From positions 13,358,358-13,422,357 of the forward strand of contig JAVIAB010000160.1 in the NCBI GenBank assembly GCA_032433765.1: a stretch of 64,000 nt of DNA. The letters are read 5' to 3'. A program made the translations under genes and the position numbers. This document shows positions 10,561-21,589 of this stretch, piece after piece. Every line of letters starts with the position of its first letter. Within the stretch, counting starts at the first letter, position 1. This DNA comes from Megaustenia siamemsis (lineage: Eukaryota; Mollusca; Gastropoda; Stylommatophora; Ariophantidae). The notes under the pieces were generated by a model. The model was given only the letters and a program-made list of their open reading frames with translations. It was not told where the DNA came from and made no database searches.

Positions 10561-11690
10561 ACAACCAAAACAAAGACAATCGAAATGTGTTAAAGAAAAC
10601 AAAATAAATTAAACTATCCAAAAGGAAATCGTAACCAAGTGCGGCTGTCGTGAACGTCGAGAAACGTGCAAAAATGTGCGTAAATGTACACAGAACCAGA
10701 GGAGTTCACACAGGGGTCAGTGTGCAAACACAAAGGAGAAAGAATCGAATAGTAGACTAACAGGTATTCAAAAGGCGGTAAGAGTGAGATGTCTGAGAGT
10801 GGGGTACAATAAAAACAAATGAGGGGTAAGGAGCACAGAAAAAAAAATGGTATAGAGGAGAAAACCGAAGTGTCTCATAAGGGACTAGAGGAGAAGAACT
10901 ATAAATAGCATGGCATAGTAAGTAGACCAAAGAACCCAAATATGTGTAGTAGAGAAGTGGCGATAATATGCTAGACTCTCTAAAAAGCAATATAAGTCAC
11001 TTTCGTGTGGTCTGGAGCTTGGTCAGACACCGACCTAAAATGAGGAGGAGGAGGAAACTGCGCGAGACAGACCCGGAGTATGATTTGAGGACACATTAAA
11101 GCAACATCACCTGACAGTCATTGAGACAGCCAGAAAAGTGAGAGATAGAACTTAATATCCACTCTTTTCTTTTCTAATGCTCTCTCTTTCATTCCTCACT
11201 CGCATTAAAAAAAAATTTCTTTCCTTTCTCATGCTCTCTCTCTCTCTATCTCTCTCTCTCTCTCGCTCTTATTCTCCTCTCTTTCATGTATCCTCACAAA
11301 GACGCCCCTATATTTATTTTTAAAATAAAGCAAAAAATCAGCGCATCGATCCACATAGCGCAAACCTATAGGCGGACAGAGTCAGCCGGTGCTAGCGTGA
11401 TAATAACCTCAGTCAACATATTATCTGCAAGTCTGTTAACATATCTACTGCTCCGGTAATTAACAACATCTTAGTCAAAAACATATTTGTTTTTAAACAA
11501 ATGTATTCTTTGTAGTCAGTCGAACATCAATGTTCATGTGTCTTCACGACAATCACATCAGATAATATGTTATGAAAGTCTTCCTCCCTGGACAACCCTG
11601 TGTCAAGACAGTCACCGGAAAGCAAACGTACTTTCCCCAATTAATTAATTCTTTCCGTACGTTTCGACGCACAATGCGCCATGCCGAAAT
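10560..11690. other. Unassigned stretch with TC microsatellites
   Basis: A-rich to ordinary DNA. TC tracts occur at about 11228-11270, and GTGGCGATAATATGCTAGA near 10961 repeats a phrase of the preceding repeat (9777-9795, 10374-10388). No gene was recognised. Confidence 0.5.
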
Positions 11691-11923
11691 CGGTCATGTA
11701 CGTTTAGCCGCACTGTGCGTCACCATCAATTTGATTAGTGTAATCCATCATCAATCCATATTCTGTTTATGTCTTGTATCATCTTGGTATTGGTGAAATC
11801 TAATTCGGCTGTGTACGTTTAGCCTCACAGTGCATCACTCTCAATTTGATCAGTGTAAACTGTCATCAAACCATATTCTTTTTATATGTCTTGTATCATC
11901 GTGGTATTGGTGAAATCTAATTC
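11691..11923. repeat. ~115-bp tandem duplication
   Basis: The segment starting CGGTCATGTACGTTTAGCC at 11691 recurs, diverged, from 11806 (CGGCTGTGTACGTTTAGCC). Both copies end in GTATTGGTGAAATCTAATTC. Confidence 0.9.
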
Positions 11924-12112
11924 CTTGTTTATAAAAAATGTATATGTAATATGTTAAGTGTTAGTTAAATATAAACATATATATTAATATTTAAAAATAT
12001 GAACACAATTGTCTCTGAAATGTCTAACGCTAAATTGATTAAAAAAAAACCTTCCGTACTGAAAGAGTTAATGAATGAAGTTATCTATGTCCAAATGAGT
12101 AGACTATAAACT

Positions 12113-12127
12113 GGGGGGGGGGGGGGG
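12113..12127. repeat. Poly-G run
   Basis: A run of about 15 G. A second G run (about 12 G) lies at 12232-12243. Such runs are assembly-sensitive. Confidence 0.9.
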
Positions 12128-12198
12128 TGTTAATAAGAGTTTCTAGCAGTGACGGCGGGTAGGAATTGACGTACCGTGTTCTAGCAAAAAACGATATG

Positions 12199-12605
12199 AG
12201 TTGTGTTAGTTGTCTCTTTATGTTAAATAAGAGGGGGGGGGGGGTGTGCTAATTGTCTCTTTATGTTAAATATAGTGGATTGTGTTAGTTGTCTCTTTAT
12301 TTAAACAAATAAAGTGAGTCGTGTTAGTTGTATCTTTATGTTAAATAAAGTGGGTTTGTTTCTTGTCTCTTTATGTTAAATAAATTGGGTTGTGTTGTCT
12401 CTTTGATAGTGGGTTGTGATAATTGTCTCTTTAAGTTAAATAAAGTGGGTTGTGATAAGTGTCTCTTTATATCAAATAAAGTGGGTTGTGATAATTGTCT
12501 CTTTATGCTAAAAAAAAGTGGGTTGTGTTAGTTGTCTCTTTATTTAAAAATAAAGTGGGTTGTGTTAGTTGTCTCTTTGTGTTAAATAAAGTAGGTTTTG
12601 ATAGT
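12199..12605. repeat. ~36-bp minisatellite
   Basis: About eleven degenerate copies of a unit TGTTAGTTGTCTCTTTATGT followed by TAAATAAAGTGGGT, with deletions and substitutions. The phrase TTTATnnTAAATAAAG is a weak internal palindrome. Confidence 0.88.
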
Positions 12606-12606
12606 T

Positions 12607-12666
12607 CTCTCAATATATGTTAATCGAGGTGTTTTTCTCTCAATATATGTTAATCGAGGTGTTTTT
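12607..12666. repeat. 30-bp perfect duplication
   Basis: Two adjacent copies of a 30-bp unit starting CTCTCAATATATGTTAATCG at 12607 and 12637, directly after the 36-bp minisatellite. Confidence 0.92.
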
Positions 12667-12743
12667 GTAAACTGAATATGCTTTATCTAAAGTAGCAGAC
12701 ATTGCCACCTTTCTCTACATTGCTACACAACAGTAACAACGCG

Positions 12744-12771
12744 TTTTTTTTTTTTTTTTTTTTTTTTTTTT
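12744..12771. repeat. Poly-T run
   Basis: About 28 consecutive T. It could be the A-tail of an unrecognised minus-strand retroelement, but no flanking element was identified. Confidence 0.9.
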
Positions 12772-13008
12772 GCGTCAATGCAATGGAGCAGTTTAAACGA
12801 GGACATCCAAGGTCGCTATGGTATTGAGTTACATTGCTTATATCTCATCCATTAAATATATGTTTCATACCTGGATATTTTCCTGGGATATCTCAGATTA
12901 AACACAGGAGATCGAATACATAGTCTTTCTGTTTGAAATGGGAAATAAATTGTAGGTTCCAAGTTCATATTTTTGTGAGAGCCAAAGAAAGCATTATCAG
13001 TTAAAAAT

Positions 13009-13637
13009 ATAAAAGAGTGGACAATATGTCACTGCTCATGGCAACTAGAGCCATTAGTTCTGATAGTCTAAAAGAGTGGACAATATGTCCCTGCTCATGG
13101 CAACTAGAACTATTAGTTCTGATAGTCTAAAAGAGTGGACAATATGTCACTGCTCATGGCAACTAAAACTATTAGTTCTGATAGTCTAAAAGAGTGGACA
13201 ATATGTCACTGCTCATGGCAACTAAAACTATTAGTTCTGATAGTCTAAAAGAGTGGACAATATGTCAATGCTCGTGGCAACTAGAGCTATTAGTTCTGAT
13301 AGTCTAAAAGAGTGGACAATATGCCACTGCTCATGGCAACTAGAACTATTAGTTCTGATAGTCTAAAAGAGTGGACAATATGCCACTGCTCATGGCAACT
13401 AGAACTATTAGTTCTGATAGTCTAAAAGAGTGGACAATATGCTACTGCTCATGGCAACTAGAACTATTAGTTCTGATAGTCTAAAAGAGTGGACAATATG
13501 CCACTGCTCATGGCAACTAGAACTATTATTTCTGATAGTCTAAAAGAGTGGACAATATGCCACTGCTCATGGCAACTAGAACTGTTAGTTCTGATAGTCT
13601 AAAAGAGTGGACAATATGCCACTGCTCATGGCAACTA
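13009..13637. repeat. 59-bp minisatellite, left part
   Basis: About 10-11 copies of a 59-bp unit (GTCTAAAAGAGTGGACAATA, then TGCCACTGCTCATGGCAACT, then AGAACTATTAGTTCTGATA). Each unit contains the near-palindrome GAACTATTAGTTC. The array is cut at a TA dinucleotide by the transposon 13638-15317 and resumes at 15318. Confidence 0.96.
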
Positions 13638-15317
13638 TAGTCCGTTCAGAAATTCATAATCACACCTGAATTAGCTTTGCGTCATAACCGCTTGTTATTT
13701 TGGTTTCAAACTTTGCATGCAATCTTAGAATATTGATGACGTTATAGTAATATTTTTTGCTCTGAGAAATTTGATCTAGTTTAAAAGTTTTTTTCTTTAG
13801 GCTATATTAAATTCACCCTGTTTGAATTTGACACCATTTTAGGACATCTACATTAATTTGGTGCGGTCGTTCACGTAAAATAGTTTGGCTATTGCAGAAA
13901 CACTAACTTCAGGAAAATCCCGTGCACAAAACTTAATTGTTATTGAACGACATGACGCACCACGCCCTTGGCATTAATTACCGAAGAGAAGGCGTATCTA
14001 TTTTAATTTTGTGAAGACTCAGTAGACAATTTGTTGACTTTAAATACTAACATTTATATCTAAATTACAATGAGTTTGAAATGCAAATGTATAACTATGC
14101 AAAAGGTTACTGTTTTACTATATCAGCACTTCCTTAGGGAATCCAAGATGGGGCATTTATATTGTGATATTCATGACCCAGAGAGATGAACGCAACTCGC
14201 GCTTGGTCTTAATAAATCGTCATTTTCTCGTTGGATTAAACAAGACTCAGAGTGCACTATGTCAATCAAGGAAGGAAAAGGAAAGTCGACAGCTTTTGAT
14301 TTTCCAATCAAAAAGTACCGACGGTAGGGACTACCATACTGAAATGAATGGAAACATTTTCAGGCACTGGTTGGAGAACGATCTTTTACCAATCCTGGAG
14401 AGACCTTCATGCATAGTCATGAATAATGCATCATACCACAGTGTCGTATCAGAGGAAGACAAAGTGCCTACTGCATCAAATACAAAAGAGCAAATTAGGA
14501 CATGGCTTGCGAATGAAAATGTCAAATTTGACGACACATATTTAAAACCCGAATTGTTACAACTTGTGAAGAATACGAATAAGAAAAAGGTGTACCACTT
14601 TGACAAAATCATTGAGAAATACAGCCACACCTCTCTTCGACTTCCTGCATATCATGCGCACCTTAATCCAATCGAACTTGTCTGGGCTTACGTCAAAGGA
14701 CAAGTTGCAGAACAGAACAGGACGTTTGAAATGTGTGATGTTGAAGTTCTGACACGCGAGTCTCTCTCAAAAATAGACATTCCGTTCTGGATGAAGTGTG
14801 TTGAACATGTGCTGCGGGTGGAAGATGAGTACTGGAAACGAGATGGATTACTATTTGTCCAGCCAGTAATGATTATCAACCTCTTGGAATCGTCAGATTC
14901 GGAATGATTAAAATTAAGATGAATTCAATTCCAGCTGCAGTTAGGACGTCCTGGGGTCTAATGGTGACCGAAGGACAAGACTAATTGTAACCAATTGAAT
15001 TCATGTTTGCAAATACACATAACGAACAACACCCACAATTAAGCTCTATGTAGATACGCCTCTGACAAGAATTGCAGTAACCAAAAAATTTAACACGATT
15101 ACTGTAAACTCTAAAATTTGAATCAACTTGTATGATATCGTCATAAAAGATCAAAGGAATTCGCTGATGTGGAAAATCTGTTGTGTTTGTGGAATAAAAA
15201 ATACCAAAATCTTTGCGTCATCAAGTCTAAGATTACATGCAAAATTTGAAACCAAAATAACAAGCGGTTATCACGCAAAGCTAATTAATGTGTGATTATG
15301 AATTTCTGAACGGACTA
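13638..15317 (+). mobile_element. Tc1/mariner-like transposon, 1,680 bp, with TA target duplication
   Basis: It begins TAGTCCGTTCAGAAATTC and ends with the inverse GAATTTCTGAACGGACTA. Terminal inverted repeats are about 100 bp (13638-13737 and 15218-15317) with few mismatches. The flanking dinucleotides are TA on both sides (13636-13637 and 15318-15319), and removing element plus one TA restores the 59-bp minisatellite unit AACTAGAACTATTAG. Inside lies one transposase pseudogene on the plus strand. TA target choice, inverted repeats and transposase type all fit the IS630-Tc1-mariner superfamily. Confidence 0.93.
14173..14907 (+). pseudogene. DDE transposase, Tc1/mariner superfamily, inactivated
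   Basis: This encodes the cut-and-paste transposase of the surrounding element, which would cut the terminal repeats in the nucleus. The frame is open from upstream; the first ATG in frame is 14173 (an upstream GTG at 14164 is not a plausible start). Counting residues from 14164, visible landmarks are DYHTEMNGNIFRHWL (56-70), IVMNNASYHS (84-93), LRLPAYHAHLNPIELVWAYVKG (158-179). IVMDNASYHS is the usual form of the second motif, so the second catalytic Asp is Asn at residue 87; the last acid, Glu171, is kept. The ~83-residue gap between them resembles Tc1/mariner lineages with unusually long spacing. The N-terminal DNA-binding domain and a clear first Asp motif are missing; the first ~45 residues look scrambled, probably by frameshifts. 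An inactive copy is the best reading. Confidence 0.85.
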
Positions 15318-15452
15318 TAGAACTATTAGTTCTGATAGTCTAAATGGGTGGACAATTTGCCACTTCTCATGGCAGCTACAACTATTAGTTCTGATAATCT
15401 AAAAGAGTGGAAAATATGCCACTGCTCATGGCAACTAGAGCTAAAAAGTTCT
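15318..15452. repeat. 59-bp minisatellite, right part
   Basis: The array interrupted at 13637 continues here with about two and a third units, more diverged than the left ones (CACTTCTCATGGCAGCTAC), and fades near 15452. Confidence 0.92.
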
Positions 15453-15835
15453 GATTCTCATAGATCTTTACCATGTTCGTTCTTTGCAGCAGATAAAGAG
15501 CCGTGTAAACTCACTCTATACAGCAGTGTGATCAAACACTGTCAGGACCATCAGCACGCGTTAAGCAAACTCAACTGTCTCTCCTCAGCATTTTAGCTTT
15601 AACAGGAGAAAATGAGTGACTTGAGGAATTTCACAATATTAGCTCAAGGAAGAGTTAGCCAAATCGTTACAGCAAGAGTACTGTATAATAATAGGGAGAT
15701 CATGTTGAACTATGTGTATGAGCAGTCTCGTTAGTCAGAGATACGGCTTGATTATACCTTAAGAGGCACTGAATAATTACCGACATCATTATGTGTTTGT
15801 GTGCGCGCGGGCATATACGCAAATATATCAACATA

Positions 15836-15838
<3 letters not shown>
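15453..15838. other. Unassigned stretch
   Basis: No convincing gene. A short open segment (15470-15594) has moderately complex composition but lacks any family resemblance, splice context or conserved partner in the window. Confidence 0.4.
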
Positions 15839-15891
<53 letters not shown>

Positions 15892-15892
15892 A
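15839..15892. repeat. (CT)n microsatellite
   Basis: About 50 bases of CT repeats with one interruption (TTTC). Confidence 0.96.
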
Positions 15893-16505
15893 TCAAAGGA
15901 AAGAATCAATTTTTCATTCATTCATTTATTTTCCTTTCAGGCCGAAGACAGCACATAGGGCGGAAGTCTTAGTTCTTCACGATTCACTATCTGCTGCTAG
16001 TTCTTGTAGTTCTTCGTTGTTTCTAGTTTCATGGTTGAGACGTCTCTAGTAATTGTTCTACGTGGCGATTCTCTTGATGTGCCTTGTTTTCTTATACCTA
16101 ATGGTTTTCACTAGAATGCCTGATAGGGAAGTATTTCTTTTTTCATTGTCAGCTCGTGGCAGATGTATTTGCAACGCCTACTTCTTATAAAGCTCTACGC
16201 GTATTCTAGTTTAGATTCGTCTCTTATCTGTTCACTTGACGTATATTCTTGCCAGCATATGTTGAAGAGTTTTGTATTTTAATAAATAAACTAGAAATAA
16301 CATTGCAATGAAAATAAATGTGCATGAAGCGGAACGCATCTAATTACGCAATCTGTTTACCTTGAGTTTGCGATGACAGATCGTGATAGTTATGATAATG
16401 AATCAACGTCATTGTATTTCTGGAAAACTCATAGGTATACAGTATCCCATTTTTAGAGAACAAAGCACAGGCATACTAAGGACTTCCATAGCTCATTTAC
16501 TGTAC
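15893..16505. other. Unassigned stretch
   Basis: Ordinary AT-rich DNA; the phrase TTTCCTTTCAGGCCGAAGACAGCACATAGG near 15930 includes a splice-acceptor-like pyrimidine-AG, but no exon was recognised after it. Confidence 0.4.
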
Positions 16506-16509
16506 GTTC

Positions 16510-16800
16510 AAACGCGCCTGTAAAAAAAAGTAAAGTACCCCCGTCACGCCAAGTGGCGTATAGGGAAATATGGTGTTAGTGACCCTATATTTTACAGACC
16601 TTCAGCACATGATTTTTGGGGTAATGTGGTCGGTATTACGCCCGTGCTGCTTTACTTTCCCAGAAAAAAATTCGGTACCCATTTAAGGCTGGGTGAACCT
16701 GGAAGCCGTCGGTTGGGATCGAACCCTACCCCTTGTCCTTTGTAGTCCAGTTCACTAACCATTCAGACATTTCAGCATTTCAGGCAGACATAGAGCGTTG
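16510..16800 (-). mobile_element. SINE with tRNA-derived head
   Basis: Read on the minus strand, a tRNA-like head at about 16700-16790 has a box-A-like TGAATGGTTAGTGAACTGG and a box-B-like GGGTTCGATCCC, as Pol III promoters of SINEs do. A body follows with CAGCCTTAAATGGGTACCGA, and the element closes with CGTGACGGGGGTACTTTAC and a T/A run (16520-16527). Part of the same body and head recurs at 34065-34205. The body phrase TTAAATGGGTACC suggests a conserved SINE central domain, but the exact family was not identified. Confidence 0.72.
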
Positions 16801-17250
16801 CATGAAAACAAATTATGTCTATTATATCATTCATTTACAAATAGGTGGGTGTTTCATTCTATAAAATGTAGTTTATTTACGAAAACAGTAATTAATAATG
16901 AGACATCGTTGATGACCATAAGGTGACCAGTGTTTCCTCCTTGTGTTGATAATACTAACATCTCTTCGTCTTGACTTCTTTTAGGACATTATCGCTATTA
17001 TTTATGTGTTTTTTTTAAGTTACCCATTGTATCCCTACCATTTTTGTCTAGAAACAAGTTTGTGTCCCGTCTAAGGATGTGCGTGTCCGTGACTGATTAT
17101 CCAGGATTCCCTTCCATTATGTTCTACATGGCATATATTGTATATCTGTCATCTGATGCTAATTAATATCATTCCCGAGGACTTGAGTTCTCTCAAGTGA
17201 GATAAAGGGAAGATAGATAGAGGGAGGGAGGGTGAAATAGAATGAGAGAT
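16801..17250. other. Unassigned stretch
   Basis: AT-rich DNA followed by a purine-rich tract (GATAGATAGAGGGAGGGAGG at 17211-17230). No gene was recognised. Confidence 0.45.
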
Positions 17251-17254
17251 TAGC

Positions 17255-17335
17255 AACAGAAGAGCAAACGACCGCAAATATCTCCCCACGTCGCTGAAAG
17301 GTAAATGTGGAAGCAACAAAGAAGAAGAAATAAAT
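17255..17335 (+). mobile_element. LINE 3'-tail fragment
   Basis: AGCAAACGACCGCAAATATC, then CGCTGAAAGGTAAATGTGGA and a GAAGAAGAAA tail. It matches the tails at 5612-5690 (inverted) and 33530-33590, and represents only the last ~75 bp of that LINE family. Confidence 0.7.
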
Positions 17336-17599
17336 TGTAAATGGCTGTTTACGACGTGTTGATTTGTTTTACTGACAGTGATATCTCGGTATTAAAATGT
17401 TGATAAAATGTTACTGCCTGGTTGGGAAATACGAACAGGATGGTTACTGTGCTATGTTTGTTATTTGCTCTCATGGAGTGATTTAAGTTTATGATTCTTT
17501 TGTTTCAATCCAACAAATGGCTATTTTAGAATGTTGTTATATCTAAAACTTGTGGACGGACATGATCGCCAATCGGTATTTCACATGATGATGATATAA

Positions 17600-18190
17600 A
17601 ACAGGTGCAAAGCATCAAATACTTGGACACAATAATAACATCAGACGAAATATGTGCCATATAAATAAAAAGCAGAATAGCACAAGCCAAAGTAGCATTT
17701 CAGAAAGTGAAAAACGTCTTGTACAACAAATCGATGTCAATAGAAACGAGAAAGAGAGTTCATCAGTGTTATATAGAACCAGTTATGACCCCAGGACTGT
17801 GGGCAAACAATTGAAAAGACGATCAGAAGCCACAGAGATGGGATTTCTCAGAAGAATGTTGAGAGTTCCCTCCCTGGACATCTGAAAAGACAAACGAGGA
17901 AATTCTCAAAGATGCCGACACGATATGGAAGCTCTTAAAAAAAAAAAAAACATCAGAAAGAAACAATCGATATTTTTAAGGAATATCATGATAAGAGGAA
18001 AGTTGAAATACTTGGTTACAACTGACAAATTACAGGAAAAGAGGGATCGCGGACGACAAAGAGAGAAGATATTAGATCGCCTTTTTTCGTGACACTGAAA
18101 ACAGCCATGAATAGAATTGATTCCATGTACTGTGGACAGAAAATTGTGGAAGGTTATTATCACCTACGCGAAACGGTGTGACACATGATG
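17600..18190 (+). mobile_element. LINE RT C-terminal fragment
   Basis: Broken plus-strand frames encode QSIKYLDTIITSD (KYLGTLLTSDG in related copies), IAQAKVAFQKVKNVLYNKSM and SIETRKRVHQCYIEPVMT. GFLRRMLRVPSLD and a decayed tail to about 18190 follow. It is the same family as the minus-strand copy 22250-23240 (MAQAKSAFQKMRKILCNPFF, IETRKRVLKCYIETV). The catalytic domain is absent and an A-run at 17938-17950 splits the coding. It is dead and 5'-truncated. Confidence 0.82.
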
Positions 18191-18945
18191 ATGGTGGTAT
18201 CCGAAACATATTAATGGCAAACTTCTCAATGTTAATTAGAAACTAGCGCAAAACCAGATCACATTCATCATTATGTGTCTTGGCGACTCAACATCACCAA
18301 ATTAACTTTCTACCGGTTAATGTCTTGCCTTCCTGTAACGGTTTACACTCTTAAAGTAACGAATAGTTATGTTCCCAATTAGATAAGAAATGTCCTTGGA
18401 GATGTACTAATCAATGTTTGTAATAGCACTACTCGTGGCACTAAACTAAAGCTAACATGAATATGCATACAAACGAGGCTTGAGAAAATCAATGTTATTA
18501 TACTTGACTGTTGGAGAGGCTTTTTTGTGTCGTTATATTTCTGGAAGTGTTGTTCCTGTATACAGTACACTAGACATTAGGAGAACTGTAGGTAATTAAA
18601 CGTGGTGCGTATGGAGGAAACGTGGAGTCATTGTTAATAATGTTGAAATATAACTCATTAGAAATGGCTGTGACATAATTATGGTTAATGACGCTCGGTA
18701 TGTTATGTTAGGTCTAAAATCTGGTTATTTTCAACGTATGCGTATGTGGTGGTGTGTGAATAGTGAATACCATTGTAATACCTTCTGTATACAGGATGTT
18801 AAGATGAACAGCTTTGCCCCGTGCGCTTTCTTTTGTTGAAATGTGAGTTTCTCTGTTTCAGCGTTGCCAGGATGGCGTTGTGTTCTCAGTAGACTTTCAA
18901 ACGTCACGTGGTAGATTACCAGATCCAACATTCGTGGCTCATAAT
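18191..18945. other. Unassigned stretch
   Basis: Nothing recognised on either strand beyond short chance open frames. Confidence 0.45.
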
Positions 18946-18949
18946 TAGC

Positions 18950-19680
18950 ACAACTTTGTGATGGCTCTTTTTATCAACTTTGACGTGGTTCATTTTAGCA
19001 CAACTTTGTTATGGCTCTTTTTATCAACTTTGACGTGGTTCATTTTAGCACAACTTTGTTATGGCTCTTTTTATCAACTTTCATTTTAGCACAACTTTGT
19101 GGTTTCACATTTTAGCACAACTCCGTCGTGGTTCTTTTTAGTACAACTTTGTTTGTTGCTCATTTTAGTACAATTTTATGATGACTCATTTTAGTACAAT
19201 TTTGTGATGGCTCATTTTAGTACAACTGTGTGGTGGCTCATTTTAGTACAACTTTGTGGTGGCACATTTTAGCACAACTCCGTCGTGGTTCTTTTTAGTA
19301 CAACTTTTTTTGTTGCTCATTTTAGTACAATTTTGTGATGACTCATTTTAGTACAATTTTGTGATGGCTCATTTTAGTACAACTGTGTGGTGGCTCATTT
19401 TAGTACAACTTTGTGGTGGCACATTTTAGCACAACTCCGTCGTGGTTCTTTTTAGTACAATTGTGTTTGTTGCTCATTTTAGTACAATTTTGTGGTGGCT
19501 CATTTTAGTACAACTGTGTGGTGGCTCATTTTAGTACAACTTTGTGGTGGCACATTTTAGCACAACTCCGTCGTGGTTCTTTTTAGTACAATTTTGTTTG
19601 TTGCTCATTTTAGTACAATTTTGTGGTGGCTCATTTTAGTACAACTGTGTGGTTGCTCATTTTAGTACAACTTTGTGCAG
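18950..19680. repeat. ~26-bp minisatellite with higher-order structure
   Basis: The basic unit is CTCATTTTAGTACAACTTTG TGGTGG (about 26 bp). Variants occur in a fixed order (GATGACTCA, GATGGCTCA, CTGTGTGGTGGCTCA, GGCACATTTTAGCACAACTCC, TTTTTAGTACAA) that repeats about every 150 bp from 19130 onward. The first part, 18950-19080, is a different ~52-bp block (TTATCAACTTTGACGTGGTT). Confidence 0.92.
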
Positions 19681-19689
19681 TGTGGTTTG

Positions 19690-20750
19690 ACTTTCAAAAA
19701 GTGACATCTCGGTTTTGTCATTGTCACCTATTCGTCACTATTACGAAAACGTCACACATTTGACGATTTGAGCATTCACAATAACATATCTGATCCATGT
19801 GCTGGGCCAAAAGATGGAAAATACATGACAACAAATGACTTCAACGCCCACGTAACACCCTATTTAAGGAGCAGACAATGAAGAGACACAAGGGACAATT
19901 GCTGTTGTCGGCGGTGTATGCAAACAAGAAGCACTTCATGTTGACGTCTTTCTCATGCACAGCAGTCATCGTTCTTGTTAGGATGACGTCACACACACGA
20001 TGGTTGATGTTGACATAACATGTGAAGTACCTATAGTGTGAGGCACTTCTTTTGCGTCAGAGTAATAGAAGGAATAATGCGCTTCAAACATATTATTATT
20101 ATCTGTGACTTTTTCCACCGGAACGGCATGGAACGCGTTCTGTTAAAATTTTAGTATTTAACGGTGTTTCTATATGTGTTTATAAGTTATTGAAAACTAA
20201 GGCTGTCACGTTTTATCGAATTTATGGTAGAGTATCAGTAAATGGGTAAAATGAATGGTATTATTAATGTATTTATTACCAGACTGTCTACTGTACGCGA
20301 TTCGGGTTGTAACTGGAATATTATAGGTGGCTCTCAAAGTAACGATTAGATTCTTCAAATGTTCTATACAAGTCTGTTTATGTAATGGTGGTTAGTATTA
20401 TATAGCAGCAAGCAGCTGAAAGGCTGAATTAAAAACTTCACTATTAAAACAATCTTTACGGCATTTTCCCCATTATTGAGGTCTGCCGGGGGAAATGGTA
20501 GAACTGTAGAATAAAGGCCGCTTGTCCAGTGCAGTCGCCGCGAGGTGTTCCAGTTGAGTTTGTAATTTCACCCCGATAGAGAACAAGAAACCTTAGAAAA
20601 CACTATAGACCCTACCAGGATTTAAACCCGCACGTGTTATCTATACAGCTACCCGAACTCATATGACTTCACTATGTGTGAACGTATTTCATTATGCCCT
20701 TCCCAATCTTTGCCTCGGCTACCGACCGATAAAGCAGTTACTGATCTACT
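19690..20750. other. Unassigned stretch
   Basis: No gene was recognised. A weak tRNA-like motif (GCGGGTTTAAATCC on the minus strand near 20610-20625) is noted, but its A- and B-box spacing is too short to call a SINE. Confidence 0.4.
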
Positions 20751-20751
20751 A

Positions 20752-21579
20752 TAGTCCGTTCAGAAATTCATAATCACACCTGAATTAGTTTTGCGTGATA
20801 ACCGCTTGTTATTTTGGTTTAACATTTTGCATGCAATCTTAGAATATTGATGACGCAAAGATTTTGGTATTTTTTTATTCCACAAACACAACAGATTTTG
20901 CACATCAGCGAATTCCTTTGATCTTTTATGACGATATCACACAAGTTGATTCAAATTTGAGAGTTTACAGTAATCGTGTTAAATTTTCCAGTTTACTGGA
21001 ATTCTTGTCAGAGGCGTATCTACATGGTGCTTAATTGTGGGTGTTGTTCGTTATGTGTATTTGCAAACATGAATTCAATTGGTTACAATTGCTGATATAG
21101 TAAAAAGTAACCTTTTGCATAGTTATAAATTTGTATTGCAAACTCATTGTAATTTAGATATAAATGTTGGTATGTAAAGTCAACAAATTGTCTACTTAGT
21201 CTTCACAAAATTAATAAAGATACGCCTTCCCTTCGCTAATTAATGCCCAGGCCGTGGTGCGTCATGTCGTTCAATAACAATTCAGTTTTGTGCACGGGAT
21301 TTTCCTGAAGTTAGTGTTTCTGCAATAGCCAAACTATTTTACGTGAACGACCGCACCAAATTAATGTATTTATCCTAAAATGGTGTCAAATTCGAACAGG
21401 GTGAATTTAATATTGCCTAAAGAAGAAAACTTTTTAACTAGATCAAATTTCTCAGAGCAAAAAATATTTCTATAACGTTATCAATATTCTAAGATTAAAT
21501 ACAAAATTTGAAACCAAAATAGCAAGCGGTTATCACGCAAAACTAATTCAGGTGTGATTATGAATTTCTGAACGGACTA
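20752..21579 (-). mobile_element. Non-autonomous deletion derivative of the 13638-15317 transposon
   Basis: It starts TAGTCCGTTCAGAAATTC and ends in the inverse, with TA on both sides (20750-20751 and 21580-21581). It matches the parent in inverted orientation: the left part equals the parent's right end and vice versa. The whole recognisable transposase is deleted (parent about 14129-14982), with the junction near 21080-21100 joining ...GTTACAATT to GCTGATATAG. The 828-bp size equals parent minus deletion. It keeps both ~100-bp termini, so it could have moved with transposase supplied in trans. Confidence 0.93.
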
Positions 21580-21589
21580 TAGCCTTGTC

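Noticed and set aside
20580..20670. tRNA-like motif with GCGGGTTTAAATCC
   Set aside because: The distance between the A- and B-box-like motifs is too short and no SINE body or second copy was seen.
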